Positions 1-10,723 of a stretch of DNA of 64,000 bases are shown here, piece by piece; the first letter of the stretch is position 1, and each line of letters starts with the position of its first letter. This stretch comes from Epiperipatus broadwayi. Lineage: Eukaryota; Onychophora; Udeonychophora; Euonychophora; Peripatidae. The DNA is taken from assembly GCA_028023455.1 (NCBI GenBank), contig JAQFVV010006238.1, positions 4,412,572 through 4,476,571 of the forward strand, read 5' to 3'. The position numbers and the translations under genes were made by a program. Under the pieces are notes generated by a model. The model worked only from the letters and a program-made list of their open reading frames with translations. It had not been told where the DNA came from and made no database searches.

Positions 1-56
1 AATAAGGTAAGATTTTGATATTATTCCATATTAAGCCCATACACTTACTCCATTAA

Positions 57-530
57 GTGAAACATTTTAGCACAAGCTTAAAGGCAAGTTTTCTTATTTT
101 ATTAATTATTTTAAGTGTACCCTTGAAGGCCTTTGCAATGTAATATTGATTTAGCTATTAATATATGGTAAAACTGAACTGAGTTCAGACCCATATAGCT
201 ATCTGGTTTGTAAGGCTGGATTTGAAGACATTTAGGTGTGTGAAAAATTCAAGTTTTCAAACCGATAGTAACATTTTGAATAAGTGCTCTGAATAGGTGT
301 TTTAGATCTAGTTTCTGAAATCCTAACTCTTCACTGAGGTGATCCATTAAACTCGAAACCAATTGGCCTGGAGATGAGGATTTTCCGATAGAGATTTTGA
401 ATTCTTTCTCTGTTGGCACTTATAATTAAATCTTGTTTTGGAGCTAGTGGTAAGCTCCATCTAGTGAACATTTTCACACAAGGTTAAAGGCAAATTGCAC
501 AATTTGCATCTTGTTTTATTAATTACTACA
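57..530. repeat. Dispersed repeat with the ACTGAACTGAGTTCAGAC core, flanked by direct repeats
   Basis: Bases about 175-400 carry a core (ACTGAACTGAGTTCAGAC, then AGCTATCTGG, then GAAGACAT) that recurs at 6728-6800, 7120-7195, 7525-7600, 46085-46140 and, inverted, at 54450-54500. Similar segments at 57-112 and 463-525 (GTGAAACATTTT/GTGAACATTTT, then TTAAAGGCAA and TTTTATTAATTA) flank it as direct repeats. It belongs to the same superfamily as the hairpin elements at 6511 and 45876. Confidence 0.6.
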
Positions 531-2042
531 TGATAGTTTCTGTTTTTTTCATTGTTAACTAATGATTGTTTATATTTATTTTTTCAGTATAAATGACTAA
601 CCTTCTAGTATAGATGTTCTTTTCTATCAGCCGTAGGGAATCATACATAGGTAGAGAGTCCCCAAAAAAGATGGAACATTAATAACTGGAATTGTATAAT
701 GAGGCTATTACACATACCCTTGTATAATATTTGTAAATTAGTTAGTTAGCTTCATGGTTGATTTAATAATGATTTTTATTTTTATTCTTATTTGTTTTGT
801 AAATAATTAGTGTCTTGTTTTGTATCTCTACTATGGATAATGATTTGGCATTGTGAATACATTTAATTGTTGATATGGTGGAAATACATCCTTGACACAC
901 ACAATTATATCTTTCTATCATGTTAAAAAGTTTTGAATTTTTTTAGTTTTATTATTTAATAAATGTTGTTAACTTGATTTAAATTAAATTGGTCTCTAGT
1001 TTATCAAAATGATTTATACATTCATCAACTTATAATAGGATATATATACACACACATCTCATTCTTATTTAATAATACAGTAATATGTTTGGATGGATCT
1101 TTAAATCAATTGGAACCTGTATAGAGGTACAGTAGTTGCTATCTAGTGTAAATTCACCCCTGAAGAGAGTCTAAAAAAGGTTTCTCCTTGACTTTGAATA
1201 CTGAAGTATAACAGAACCCAAAAGAGGGATGAGGTATGGATGAACTAGCCCAAATTGTATCAAAATTTAATGTGTAAATTTAGAGTTAGCCCATTGGAGG
1301 TAGATACAATCATAGCTTAGGTATTTCATTGTCATTCACAGCATCCTACCAGAAGATCCTAGGTCTAACCATAGTGAGGTGTGCTCCCCCTTGTCTGGTA
1401 AGAAATCCAGATCATTACAATATTAAGCATAAACACATGGGGTTCTTAATCCAATTTTATCTCTTTTTTATATATATAGTATCTTTTTTAGATATATTTG
1501 AATCTTCTGTTCCACTAAACATTTTTCAAAAATATAAATAAACACATCTGAAAAATGACAAATGACTCCCAAGATGCTGAAACTGCAATCTTCATTTAGT
1601 TTGATCACAGTTTTGTACACATGTCTTTATCCTCTGTGTCTATGCTCACAATTTTGATATCATCCATTCCTGATGAATACATTAATGATTATTACTAATT
1701 ATTTATTAAAGTAGAGATTATTCCTAGGCTAGATATAAATGATAAACCGAATTAAAGATTAATATATCTGGTTTGTAATGAAACATGATTGCATGGAGTA
1801 ATTAACTCAATACCATTTCTCTTTTCATGTGTGATATTTGTTTTAGGTATAATTAAAACTTTCCTTCCACTTCATATTCTTACAAATGCATTTATTATAT
1901 CATAAGCGTACAGCATAATATAAAGCATTTAATGGTTTCTTCTTTTCTTTTAAATTGATGTCTTAATTTTTATATACTATTACATATTATTATCAGCAAT
2001 GTAATATTTATTTTTATATTAATTGTCTGTTATAATAGTGCC

Positions 2043-2160
2043 TTTCACCGTTTGGTGCAGTGGTCAAGTGGTAGATTCTGGAGATCAAAGTTAATAGATT
2101 ATGACCGAGCTCTTTTACTTTCAGAGTTCAGATTTCTTATTATTTTTTGATCAATACACC
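2043..2160 (+). repeat. tRNA-promoter-like SINE fragment
   Basis: GTTTGGTGCAGTGGTCAAGT resembles a pol III box A region. A degenerate box-B-like AGAGTTCAGATTT follows about 70 bases later, then an AT tail. The segment at 63795-63910 starts with the same TTTGGTGCAGT and continues similarly, so this is a dispersed family. Both copies are degraded. Confidence 0.4.
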
Positions 2161-2841
2161 ATTTGATTGTTTATGAAGTAATGAACTACTGAAAAAATAT
2201 ATACCTAAATATTGATGTTTTTTAATCTGGATTTTACTGGTAGTGAAATCATAAGAATAGATAAAGCTAGGTGTCATAAATGTGGTGGGAAAAGATTGTT
2301 ACTTAGGTGTTCTACAAAATTTTGGGAACATTTATTTTTCAAGTCAATGACTTTTTTATTATGATAAGGATTTCAGATTTGAATCTGGATTGATCTTGAT
2401 AAATGGGTATAATAGAAAATTTTAATTAGATGATTCAAAGTGTCATCTCTGTCATTGTTGCTCTGAGAAAGAATGATAGAAAGTCTTTGTTTCACCCTTC
2501 ATTAGATAATAAACGGTAATGTAATGCTTACATTTTTAGGATACAGTTCTGATAACCGAACTTTATAAGTTTGAAAAATCACATTTGATAATAGGCATAA
2601 CAAGATCTGTATAAGATTTTTAATGTGGGTTTAATTATGCGAAAAAAAAATTAATGTGGTTTAGTTTAGTGATATAGAGTCAGATTCTAGAGTAAAAGAT
2701 ACTCGGATCAATTCCAGTTCAAGTCTGGTACTTGAACTTTTTAAGAATCCAAGTTGTAAAACCATTCATATATATATATTGTGATAACTTTTGTTTTAAG
2801 AAAGAATTTTTATTTTGCTCTTTGTTTTTTTTTTTTACCAG

Positions 2842-2973
2842 GATGCTTCAAGGATCCCACGAAGTGGCAAACAGCAATGTTTATGGCGGACCTCATTTTG
2901 CTGAAGTATTTGTAATTGTGTGGGTTGGGGCCATCATTGTTACTGTCAATTCACAACTTTTAGGAGGAACGCT
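2842..2973 (+). CDS. YIPF6: YIPF6 internal coding exon (Yip-domain membrane protein)
   Basis: This exon encodes part of a Yip-domain protein, a multi-pass membrane protein of the Golgi/early secretory pathway. The translation contains GGPHFAEVFVIVWVGAI followed by NSQLLGGT, which matches the vertebrate YIPF6 segment GGPQFAEVFVIVWFGA ... NSKLLGG. It supplies one hydrophobic membrane span (FVIVWVGAIIVTV). A long T-tract and TTTACCAG precede base 2842, and the donor GTAAGT starts at 2974. The first base completes a codon begun in the previous exon. Forty-three full codons follow, then two bases of a split codon, so the downstream intron is phase 2. The next exon begins with the one missing base and continues in frame, which strongly supports both splice sites. 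An ATG-initiated frame from 2732 covers the same bases but its first 37 codons are intron. The family match is firm from sequence; Golgi localisation is family knowledge. Confidence 0.93.
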
Positions 2974-4784
2974 GTAAGTATTTTTTTTCATTATATATAT
3001 ATAGTTAGGCAAAAATGTATTCCTGTATTGATTAAACAATAAATATTTTTAATCATTATTTGTTAATTAAATTCTAACTTTATAAAATTAATATCTTTTC
3101 TATTTTCTGTATATTATTTTCAAATAATGAGTCTGTTTCATTCAATAACAGAATTGATTTTAAAACAACTTAAATAGTCATTAAATGAATTTATTTTATT
3201 TATTTGCATTTATTACATTTTGCATATATTTCAATTTACATATAAGTATATAATGTTAAAAGGAGATAGTCTTGACAACAGTTTGGAAATTTATATTGGG
3301 ATTGTTTTAAGTGTTGATTGGTTTTTAATATATATATATAAGAATTTATAATACTAAATATATGTTTTGAGATTAACTTGTTACCATTGTTTAAATATAA
3401 TTAAATTGCTCTCTAGTCAACAAATAATACATTTTTTATATTTTTTTTATATATATTTTTTTTCCATATTTTTAAATAATACATTTTTAAAGATAGAAGA
3501 ATTACCTTCTTTATCATCTTCTCCTTCAATAGATACTAGAGGGTTATTAAACAGGTGCAATGAGTTAAACCCATATATATATAAAACAAGATACAATGAG
3601 TTAAACACAAACATATATATATATATATATAATATTAGAATTTATATGGGCATAAAATATATAAATTTATAAAAAATAAAGATTTCTCTGTCACACAAAC
3701 TGCATTTAAAATCCACAAAAATTCATGTATTTAACTTTCTATTCATGTAAAATAAATCTCAATTTAACTGTTTCCAAGGGCTTCTATTGGAGATAAGTTT
3801 AAACAATGTTAATTGTGAGATTGAAATTTTAATAGTTGTAGGTAGACAAAACCCTATTAAAATTTGCCCAATTTAATTTAAGGCAAATTAATAAGTATTC
3901 ATTTTAATAACTCTGTGAATTTTTAAAATCTTAATAATATTAGGAAGTATATGCTAGAAATATTATTTAAATATGTTGAGAGTAAAAATCGTTCCAGCTG
4001 CCATACGAATGACATAAAAAATCCGAACATAAACTTATTGTCAGTTAAGCAAAAAGTACATTTCACTTTTGAATGAAGTTTTAAGAACTTACATAGAGAC
4101 AAATTGTGATAATGGTGACGGTGAGAATGAAATTTTATTCATTATAAATGAAAACAAAAATTGTTTTAACTTAATATTCTGGCTGCATAACAACTAAATA
4201 TTTATTTTAATAACATTAAAAATAAATACCAATGATTTTGTAATACGTAATATTAAAATATATACTATATACAGTATAATATAAATGTGTTGGTAGTGAA
4301 GATCGCGCAAACTTCCAAAAACTAATGATAAAAATCTTGCAGAAACATGTGTGTCTGACTAGCAGTCAAATAAAATATGTCTCACTTTGCTTGGAAGTCC
4401 AAAAATATATATGGGATACAAATATAGACAATTGCTATGTACAACAATCTAATTTTACTCATTGTAAGTATAAGGAAAGGTGCACAGGACTTTAACCAAT
4501 GTTAAAACTCATTTTGTTTGATTAACATAAGTTTCCATGAGCTTCTTCATATTTTTTATGCAGTAATGGAGAAATCTTCATTCTCTATATATTTACACAA
4601 TATTTTACAGTGCATATTTTCTAATATGATATATTACAATACTTGTGAATATTTTCATTATTATTGAGAATGAATACTTAATGTTTCTATTTTGGAAATG
4701 TTAAATTAAGCCTATTTTAATGAAGCTTGTTTATATCTACAATGATCAAAATTTAAATTTTCTGTTCACTAGTATTATAATTTT
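2974..4784. other. AT-rich intron sequence, nothing recognised
   Basis: Apart from short TA runs (for example about 3328-3342 and 3612-3632) no repeat family, coding similarity or RNA gene was recognised. Short open frames here are AT-rich and lack any family signature. Confidence 0.6.
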
Positions 4785-6165
4785 TAACCATTATAATGAA
4801 AGTCTCTTTAAGTTTAATCCATTTTATCAGATCTCTAGTCTCTCTCCTCCACATCATACTAACAAACATTCTTTTTTTATGGATTCATCTTACATTGTTT
4901 CCTTTCTAAGTCTTTTGCAATTTTTTGGAATCCTATTTAAATCTTCAGCTGTCTATCATTATCATCTCTTTTTAACAATATTTCCAGACCAGCCTCATTT
5001 CAATCTCTTATTTTTTTAATGATTATCAGTAGTAACTCTTTGTTTTATCACCCATATATTTTATTTTTGAACTCTTGTTTTTTGTATACCTCACTGGGTG
5101 ATATGAATTTTTTGCATTTTTCTCTGCTAAGTATCCAGGTCTTATATCCTTAAGTAAAAACTAGTGAAATGTAAATGAAAATCTTCCTCTTTATTTTTAT
5201 TTAACATTAAGTTGTAACAAAAAAACACTCCATCTAAGTTTGATTCTATGATTAATTCCATCCATTATGTTTTCATTCATATTAATAATCTGACTAAGGT
5301 ATTTGTAGTTGTTAACTTTTTCTAATTTATAGTTATCAATCTTTAGTTTATCTTTCTGAATAAATCCATCGAATATTAGTCTTTTTTTTTTTGTTTGCAA
5401 TATTTTCAGAACTTCTGAAGAATTATTTACAGAAAACTTCTACATCATATGCAAAATTTAGTTGAGATAAATATTCTCTCTTACTTTTACTTCCTTAGTT
5501 TCCCACTTTAATTTCCAGAAAATGTTTCTTATAAAATTGCTAAAAAGTTTTGGAGAAGTGGGATAATTGTATTGTACATCTTTCTCAGTATTAAATTTTT
5601 TAGTATTACCATATAATCTAATCATAAAACGTTTTCAGAATATTAAAATATTCTAGGCCCATATCTTGATGATACAAAGCTTTAATTATTATAGAAATAC
5701 TTATAGAATCAATTTTCTATTTAGAATCTATAAATTGAAAGCATGATGGGGGCAACTCATATTCAATAATCCTTTCTGTAACTTCTCTATACTTAGTCTG
5801 TAATCGATTGTGCCAAAATCATTTTTAAAAACAGCTTGTTCTTTTGATTTATTTTATACAACATTTATTATAGATGAATGTGTAATTATATTGGTGAAGA
5901 ATCTACATAAAACTAAGAGAAGACTGATAGGTTTGTAATTTTGAATATCTTTTTCTTTCTTAAATATTAATATTGCTACTGTATTTTTTCAATTATCAGG
6001 CAAGTCTTTATCATTTAGCCATTTGGTACATGGCTCTGTGAACAATGCTTCTATTATTTTATCTGTTTTTTTAAGATATCAATACTAATTCCATTATTTT
6101 ATAGATATTTTCACTTTTTTTAGATTTATTTATATCTCATCTTTTCATTTAAAATACTTAGTAAT
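4785..6165 (-). mobile_element. Degraded RTE-clade LINE copy, reverse-transcriptase part
   Basis: On the - strand this region follows the RTE element at 20650-23926 over most of its RT domain and 3' end. The open piece 5197-5400 reads NNYKYLSQIINMNENIMDG and HRIKLRWS, against NSYKYLGQIINTDGNIMEE and HRIKLGWS in the better copy. Further upstream on that strand, a segment near 5930-6020 matches the DWKNAVIILIFKKGD ... YRPISLL region, and about 6160 matches the RILNEEVRHAIKC region. Many frameshifts and stops make it non-functional. The 3' end is near 4785 (AACCATTATAATGAAAGTCT). It is much older than the 21-24 kb copy. Confidence 0.85.
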
Positions 6166-6339
6166 GTTTACATTTAAGTACCATAAAAGTGAACTTGAAA
6201 GGCAAAGTAACTGATATCTGTGAGAATTTTAATTTTTGAGTAGCATTTGGAGAGATCTTCACTTTCAAGTTTTATAACTATATAATTAGAAGGTACTTGA
6301 GCTTAGACATTCAAGCTCCCTACAACTATCTACTTTCTT

Positions 6340-6470
6340 TCATACAATTGATTCACATATCTTTTTCACATATATATATAGTCATGTGTATCGATTGTAT
6401 GAGACAGAGCAATTAATTGTAGGCAGCTTGCAAGTCTGAGTTCAAATCATTTCTAATAACATTTAGTTTA
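6340..6470 (+). repeat. Family B repeat fragment (tRNA-like 3' part)
   Basis: GTCATGTGTATCGATTGTATGAGA followed by GCAAGTCTGAGTTCAAATCA is the tRNA-like part of the repeat family seen in full at 30558-30945. The box-B-like GAGTTCAAATC is preserved. Confidence 0.6.
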
Positions 6471-6510
6471 GTATAGATAATATACTGCATTTAAATGTTA
6501 TATATATATA

Positions 6511-7022
6511 TGATCAATAGATGGCGTTTTACCAAAACCACCATCAAAGCGTATATTTGTTTACATAAACATCAGAGTCAGCATTCACTATCTCTTTCGT
6601 TAGTTCCACCTCCAGATCAGCTGATTTCAAGCTGATTTGATATCATCAGTGAAGGATAGGAATAAGAAACTAGATCTAAACACTAACTCCGAGCATTTAT
6701 GAAACAATTTCTATTCAGCTTCTACTATGTGGTGAAACTGAACTGATATCAGACCCATATAGCTATCTGGCTTGTTAGGTTGAGTTTGAAGACATTATGT
6801 GTCTAAAAAATTCATACTTGCAAGCTGAATAGAAATTGTTTCATAAATGCTCTGAGTTAGTGTTTAGATCTAGTTTCTTATTCCTATCCTTCTCTGATGA
6901 TAGCAAATCAGCTGATCTGGAGGTGGAACTAACGAAAGAGATAGTGAATGCTGACTCTGGCATTTATGTAAATAAATATACGCTTTGACAGTGGTTTTGG
7001 TAAAATGCCATCTATTGATCAT
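6511..7022. repeat. Long palindromic (fold-back) element, about 512 bp
   Basis: The left arm begins TGATCAATAGATGGCGTTTT and the right arm ends with its complement, AAAATGCCATCTATTGATCA. The arms run about 200 bases each (6511-6718 and about 6826-7022) with few differences, for example GTTAGTTCCACCTCCAGATC against GATCTGGAGGTGGAACTAAC. The loop (6719-6825) carries the ACTGAACTGATATCAGAC and AGCTATCTGG core shared with other hairpin elements here. No coding potential: short open frames on the - strand repeat because the DNA repeats. No clear target duplication was identified, since the flanks are TA-rich. Confidence 0.85.
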
Positions 7023-7867
7023 AAATACAAGCTTTAGCAAGTTAACTTGTTTTTTGTTTTTCATAAATGTATCTTTGAAGTTTTCTTGCAATGATATATA
7101 TTGCAGAGTCTTCTACTATGTGGTGAAACTGAACTGATATCAGACCCATATAGCTATCTGGCTTGTTAGGCTGAGTTTGAAGACATTATGTGTCTAAAAA
7201 ATTTACACTTGCAAGCTGAATAGAAATTGTTTCATAAATGCTCGGAATTAATGTTTAGATCTACTTTCTTATTCCTATACTTCACTGATGATAGCAAATC
7301 AGCTTTAAATCAGCTGATCTGGAGGTGGAACTAACGAAAGAGATAGTGAATGCTGACTCTGGCGATTATGTAAACAAATATACGCTTTGAGGGTGGTTTT
7401 GGTAAAACGCCATCTATTGATCATAAATACAAGCGTTAGCAAGTTAACTTGTTTTTTGTTTTTCATAAATGTATCTTTGAAGTTTTCTTGCAATGATATA
7501 TATTGCAGAGGCTTCTACTATGTGGTGAAACTGAACTGATATCAGACCCATATAGCTATCTGGCTTGTTAGGCTGAGTTTGAAGACATTATGTGTCTAAA
7601 AAATTCACGCTTGCAAGCTGAATAGAAATTGTTTCATAAATGCTCAGAGTTAGTGTTTAGATCTACTTTCTTATTCCTATCCTTTACTGATGATAGAAAA
7701 TCAGCTTGAAATCAGCTGATCTGGAGGTGGAAGTAACGAAAGAGATAGTGAATGCTGACTCTGATGTTTATGTAAACAAATATACACTTTGACGGTGGTT
7801 TTGGTAAAATGCCATCTATTGATCATAAATACAAGCGTTAGCAAGTTAACTTGTTTTTTGTTTTTCA
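6719..7867. repeat. Tandem array of about 0.4-kb units from the hairpin element
   Basis: CTTCTACTATGTGGTGAAAC recurs at 6719, 7110 and 7512, giving unit steps of 391 and 402 bases. Each unit contains the hairpin core plus right arm, then a spacer (AGCAAGTTAACTTG ... TTGCAATGATATATATTGCAG). The third unit ends in a TA run at about 7868. The array seems to have formed after the hairpin at 6511, because only its loop, right arm and right flank are repeated. Confidence 0.88.
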
Positions 7868-8584
7868 TATATATATATATATATATTATAAATGACATTC
7901 AAAAGCTGTAATCAGCAATATTTATACTTTAGTAAATGTAAAAAATAGATGGATCACCTATTCTTTTAGATTAGATAATAATTAAGTAATCATTTATTGA
8001 TTTATTGACATTGTTGAAAATTGAGTGTGAAATATATTTGAAGGTACAAAATCTTCGAAATTAGAATTGAATATTAAAGGACCAAGATAAAATTCATTTA
8101 TAATGACCTGATAATATTAATACAAATTCAGTTTTTATAGATTTAAATATTAAATATGCATAGCTTAATGTACATGTGAATTAAATAGGAGTAAACCATT
8201 CATCTGAGATTTATGAATAAATAGGATTTATATACATCATTGAATATAGAGAGTTAAATATACCTTGTATATTTAAGCTTAAATTGTAATTAAATGACCA
8301 TTGGCATTTTTGTAAGTAAAGTATGAAATTTGTATATTAGCCTGATTTTAAATATAGTTTGTTTTTAAAATTAGAATCGAATGTATGTGTAGTTAGCCCT
8401 CAATTAATTAACATTTAGCTATACATAATCATAAGTATACTTTATCTACTTAATTTTATTTAATGTATTTAATCTCAGTTGTAATATTTTCATACTATTA
8501 TATATATATAATTATAATTGAAATAATATTTTTAACGGTTTACAAACAATTACAAACAGTCCTTAAATCTGCAGATATTTTATT

Positions 8585-8590
<6 letters not shown>
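7868..8590. other. AT-rich intron sequence, nothing recognised
   Basis: It begins with a TA run that closes the preceding array. No repeat family or coding similarity was recognised before the CA/TA microsatellite. Confidence 0.6.

Positions 8591-8650
<60 letters not shown>
8591..8650. repeat. (AC)n(AT)n microsatellite
   Basis: About 24 bases of AC repeats pass directly into about 35 bases of AT repeats. An open frame across it (THTHTHTHTYIYIYIYIYIY) is an artefact of the repeat. Confidence 0.97.
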
Positions 8651-8652
<2 letters not shown>

Positions 8653-8837
8653 GTAAATGATACAAATAATATATAAATTAAGCAGAAGTTCTTTTGGTTA
8701 TGTGACATCTGCTTTTTTTGTCTACATGACTTCAGTTGAGAATGATTCCAATGTAATCAAAAGTATCCTGCTATTTGCATATTATTATTATTTATTTCTA
8801 ATGGGTAACTTATTATTATATATGAATATAATTATAA

Positions 8838-9010
8838 GGGATTTGAACCCAGAATTTCAAACTCCCTTCAGCTATCCACTCTATCTTATACAACCGATAC
8901 ACATGACCACACACGTGAAAACGTTACATGATCTCCAATATACGTACCTCATGCTGAACCAGCACTCATCAGTTGGTCCAGATCATCCATCTCCCTCACA
9001 GCTATATACA
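8838..9010 (-). repeat. Family B SINE-like repeat, antisense copy
   Basis: On the - strand the order is CTGATGAGTGCTGGTTCAGC, then GTGTGGTCATGTGTATCGG (box-A-like), then TTCTGGGTTCAAATCCC (a near-perfect box B). This is the same order as the copies at 29850-30945, 41205-41460, 49272-49589 and 62030-62400. The box B is preserved here almost exactly, which supports a tRNA-derived pol III origin. Confidence 0.75.
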
Positions 9011-10449
9011 TTATAATATCTCCATTGAAATAGATAGCCAGTATTCCTCTTTTATCTTTCTCAGAAATAATGTATTTCAAGGAATAGTAGCAGTTAATTG
9101 TTAATGGCACATTACTCGTGAGGAAAATGGATAATATTGTCCGGAAATATCAGCTGCTGCTTTTAATGAATCAGAATTCTTTTAAAGATTGTAAAGAACA
9201 TAATCTACTTTATTTTGACCACGAAAAGTTCTTCTCATTGGCAAGAATTTGACCCAATGTTCTTCAAAACCCGTTTTCATATATATTAAAAAATAAATGC
9301 CCATTCAATTATATAATGCACGTAAATGATGTAATTGCAATTAAGAGAATAAATAATAAATTGCTTTAACTTACTTCATTCATAATCTTTATCTATTAGA
9401 AGTGAAACTTATTCAAAAAGTAAACGGAAAATATTTTTGATGTTTCATAAATCTTGTTTATGTTAACGTTAATTCATTGCCTATTTATTATACACTTTAA
9501 AATCTAGTTATATGAAATGTTTTTTTTTAATTTTAGTTTTCGTAAAAAAATTTTTTATCTTTGTACAATATCATAGTATTACATATGGTAATGAAAGACT
9601 TCATGCTTCATCAATAACTCATCTGGCTGCCATGTTCATGATATGATTTGAATCTGGGCTGGATAAAAATTTGATTTTTTTTTCATGTTACAGTCAGTTT
9701 CACAGACAAAAAATTATTTCTAAACTCATAGCTAATCCGTTAATCACTCAATATTGATTGGTAGATATGTATCTATAGATTCTTAGTTAGAAGATCAAAT
9801 AAATGTGGAAAAACTGATAAATCTTCAGCTTCTCGAAATTGGTAATAATGCTTTATCTTTTATTTTTCTTCTATACTAAAAATTATATAGGAAAAGCAGT
9901 GTGCTATTAAAAGAGTGCTTTTCCATGTACTTATTTGTATATAATTAATAATGCACTAGTTTAATATGTATCAATGAATGAAATAATTAATTCTTATTGT
10001 AGATGTTGTTTAAACTTAGCCTTTTTAAATTGTATGCTCTCTGAAATTGCATTCATCTTGAAATATATAAAATAATAAACATATAATAATATTAATGAAT
10101 AATAACGTATGTTATTGAAGAAAATACTTCAATTAGTTCAGTTGTAATCTTTATTAGTTGAAATTATAAATTTATTTTATGCACGTTGATTACATAAGTA
10201 ATATTTACTAAGGCAATAAACCTAAAGCATGTGCGGTTGAAAATGCGAAGGTAGGGACATCTGCAGGTCTTAACCCCAAGCTTACACATTGGAAGAAAAG
10301 AGGGGAACCCTTCTTTACTTCAACCTACTTTCTATATAAATAGGTGAAGCTGAAGCGGTTAGATCTGAGATCATGAAGCTATTCAATACTTCACTGATTA
10401 AGTCCACAATTATTATTATACATTAATTAATACTCGCGAAATCTTTCTA
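9011..10449. other. Intron sequence without recognised genes
   Basis: Mostly AT-rich. A short, more GC-rich stretch at about 10230-10390 (GAAGGTAGGGACATCTGCAG ... GCGGTTAGATCTGAGATC) looks like part of a repeat, but I could not match it to anything else in the window. Confidence 0.5.
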
Positions 10450-10529
10450 TTTACAACGAGTTAATGGAAAGATCTTATAGTTAAATTATTAAACTTAACT
10501 ATAAGATCTTTCCATTAACTCGTTGTAAA
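10450..10529. repeat. Perfect 35-bp-arm palindrome
   Basis: Bases 10450-10484 (TTTACAACGAGTTAATGG ...) and 10495-10529 are exact reverse complements over 35 bases, separated by the 10-base loop ATTATTAAAC. Immediately after, 10530-10544 repeats AGATCTTATAGTTAG, part of the left arm. A perfect inverted repeat in old intron DNA implies recent formation or correction. Confidence 0.97.
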
Positions 10530-10630
10530 AAGATCTTATAGTTAGAAATCTATTACGTTGAAATTAAAGTTATTCAATTAGAAAACAGAAAATGTTATAT
10601 ATTTTTTCCGTATCTCGCATATAAGGATTC

Positions 10631-10723
10631 TTTTTTTTTTTCATATGTCAAATGTGTTGACCGGGAAGCGAACCCGGGCCTGCTGCTTGGAAGGTAGCTA
10701 TGCTAACCGCTAGGCACTTGACA
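10631..10723 (-). repeat. tRNA-Gly(TCC)-like retropseudogene with A-tail
   Basis: On the - strand, 10723 down to 10653 reads as a tRNA: D-arm CCTAGCGGTTAGCATAGC, anticodon loop CTTCCAA (TCC, Gly) between GCTAC and GCAGC, and T-arm CCGGGTTCGCTTCCCGG. The two acceptor strands no longer pair, so a functional tRNA is unlikely. After the tRNA come TTTGACATATG and a run of A. The same arrangement occurs at 59397-59487, so this is a short tRNA-derived SINE or retroposed tRNA family. Confidence 0.8.

Larger units (their letters stand above)
1..2841 (+). other. YIPF6 upstream intron (partial)
   Basis: This is the 3' part of the intron before exon 2842-2973. I found no earlier YIPF6 exon here. Apart from the repeats at 57-530 and 2043-2160 it is AT-rich, with short simple tracts. 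A weak tRNA-promoter-like stretch lies at about 2660-2735 (GTTCAAGTC near its end). Nothing else recognisable in 531-2042 or 2161-2841. Confidence 0.75.

Noticed and set aside
2732-2977. An 81-codon ATG-initiated frame covering the first YIPF6 exon
   Set aside because: The first 37 codons are the intron's AT-rich tract and the frame reads into the donor. Splice sites at 2841/2842 and 2973/2974 give an exact in-frame join with the next exon.
6870-7898. Three similar short - strand frames containing NKKQVNLL and SQHSLSLSL
   Set aside because: They recur only because the DNA unit is tandemly repeated. They differ in stops and ends and lie inside a palindromic repeat, so they are not a gene family.
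10653-10723. Functional tRNA-Gly gene
   Set aside because: The acceptor strands do not pair, and the body is followed by the same extension and A-tail as another copy, pointing to a retropseudogene.
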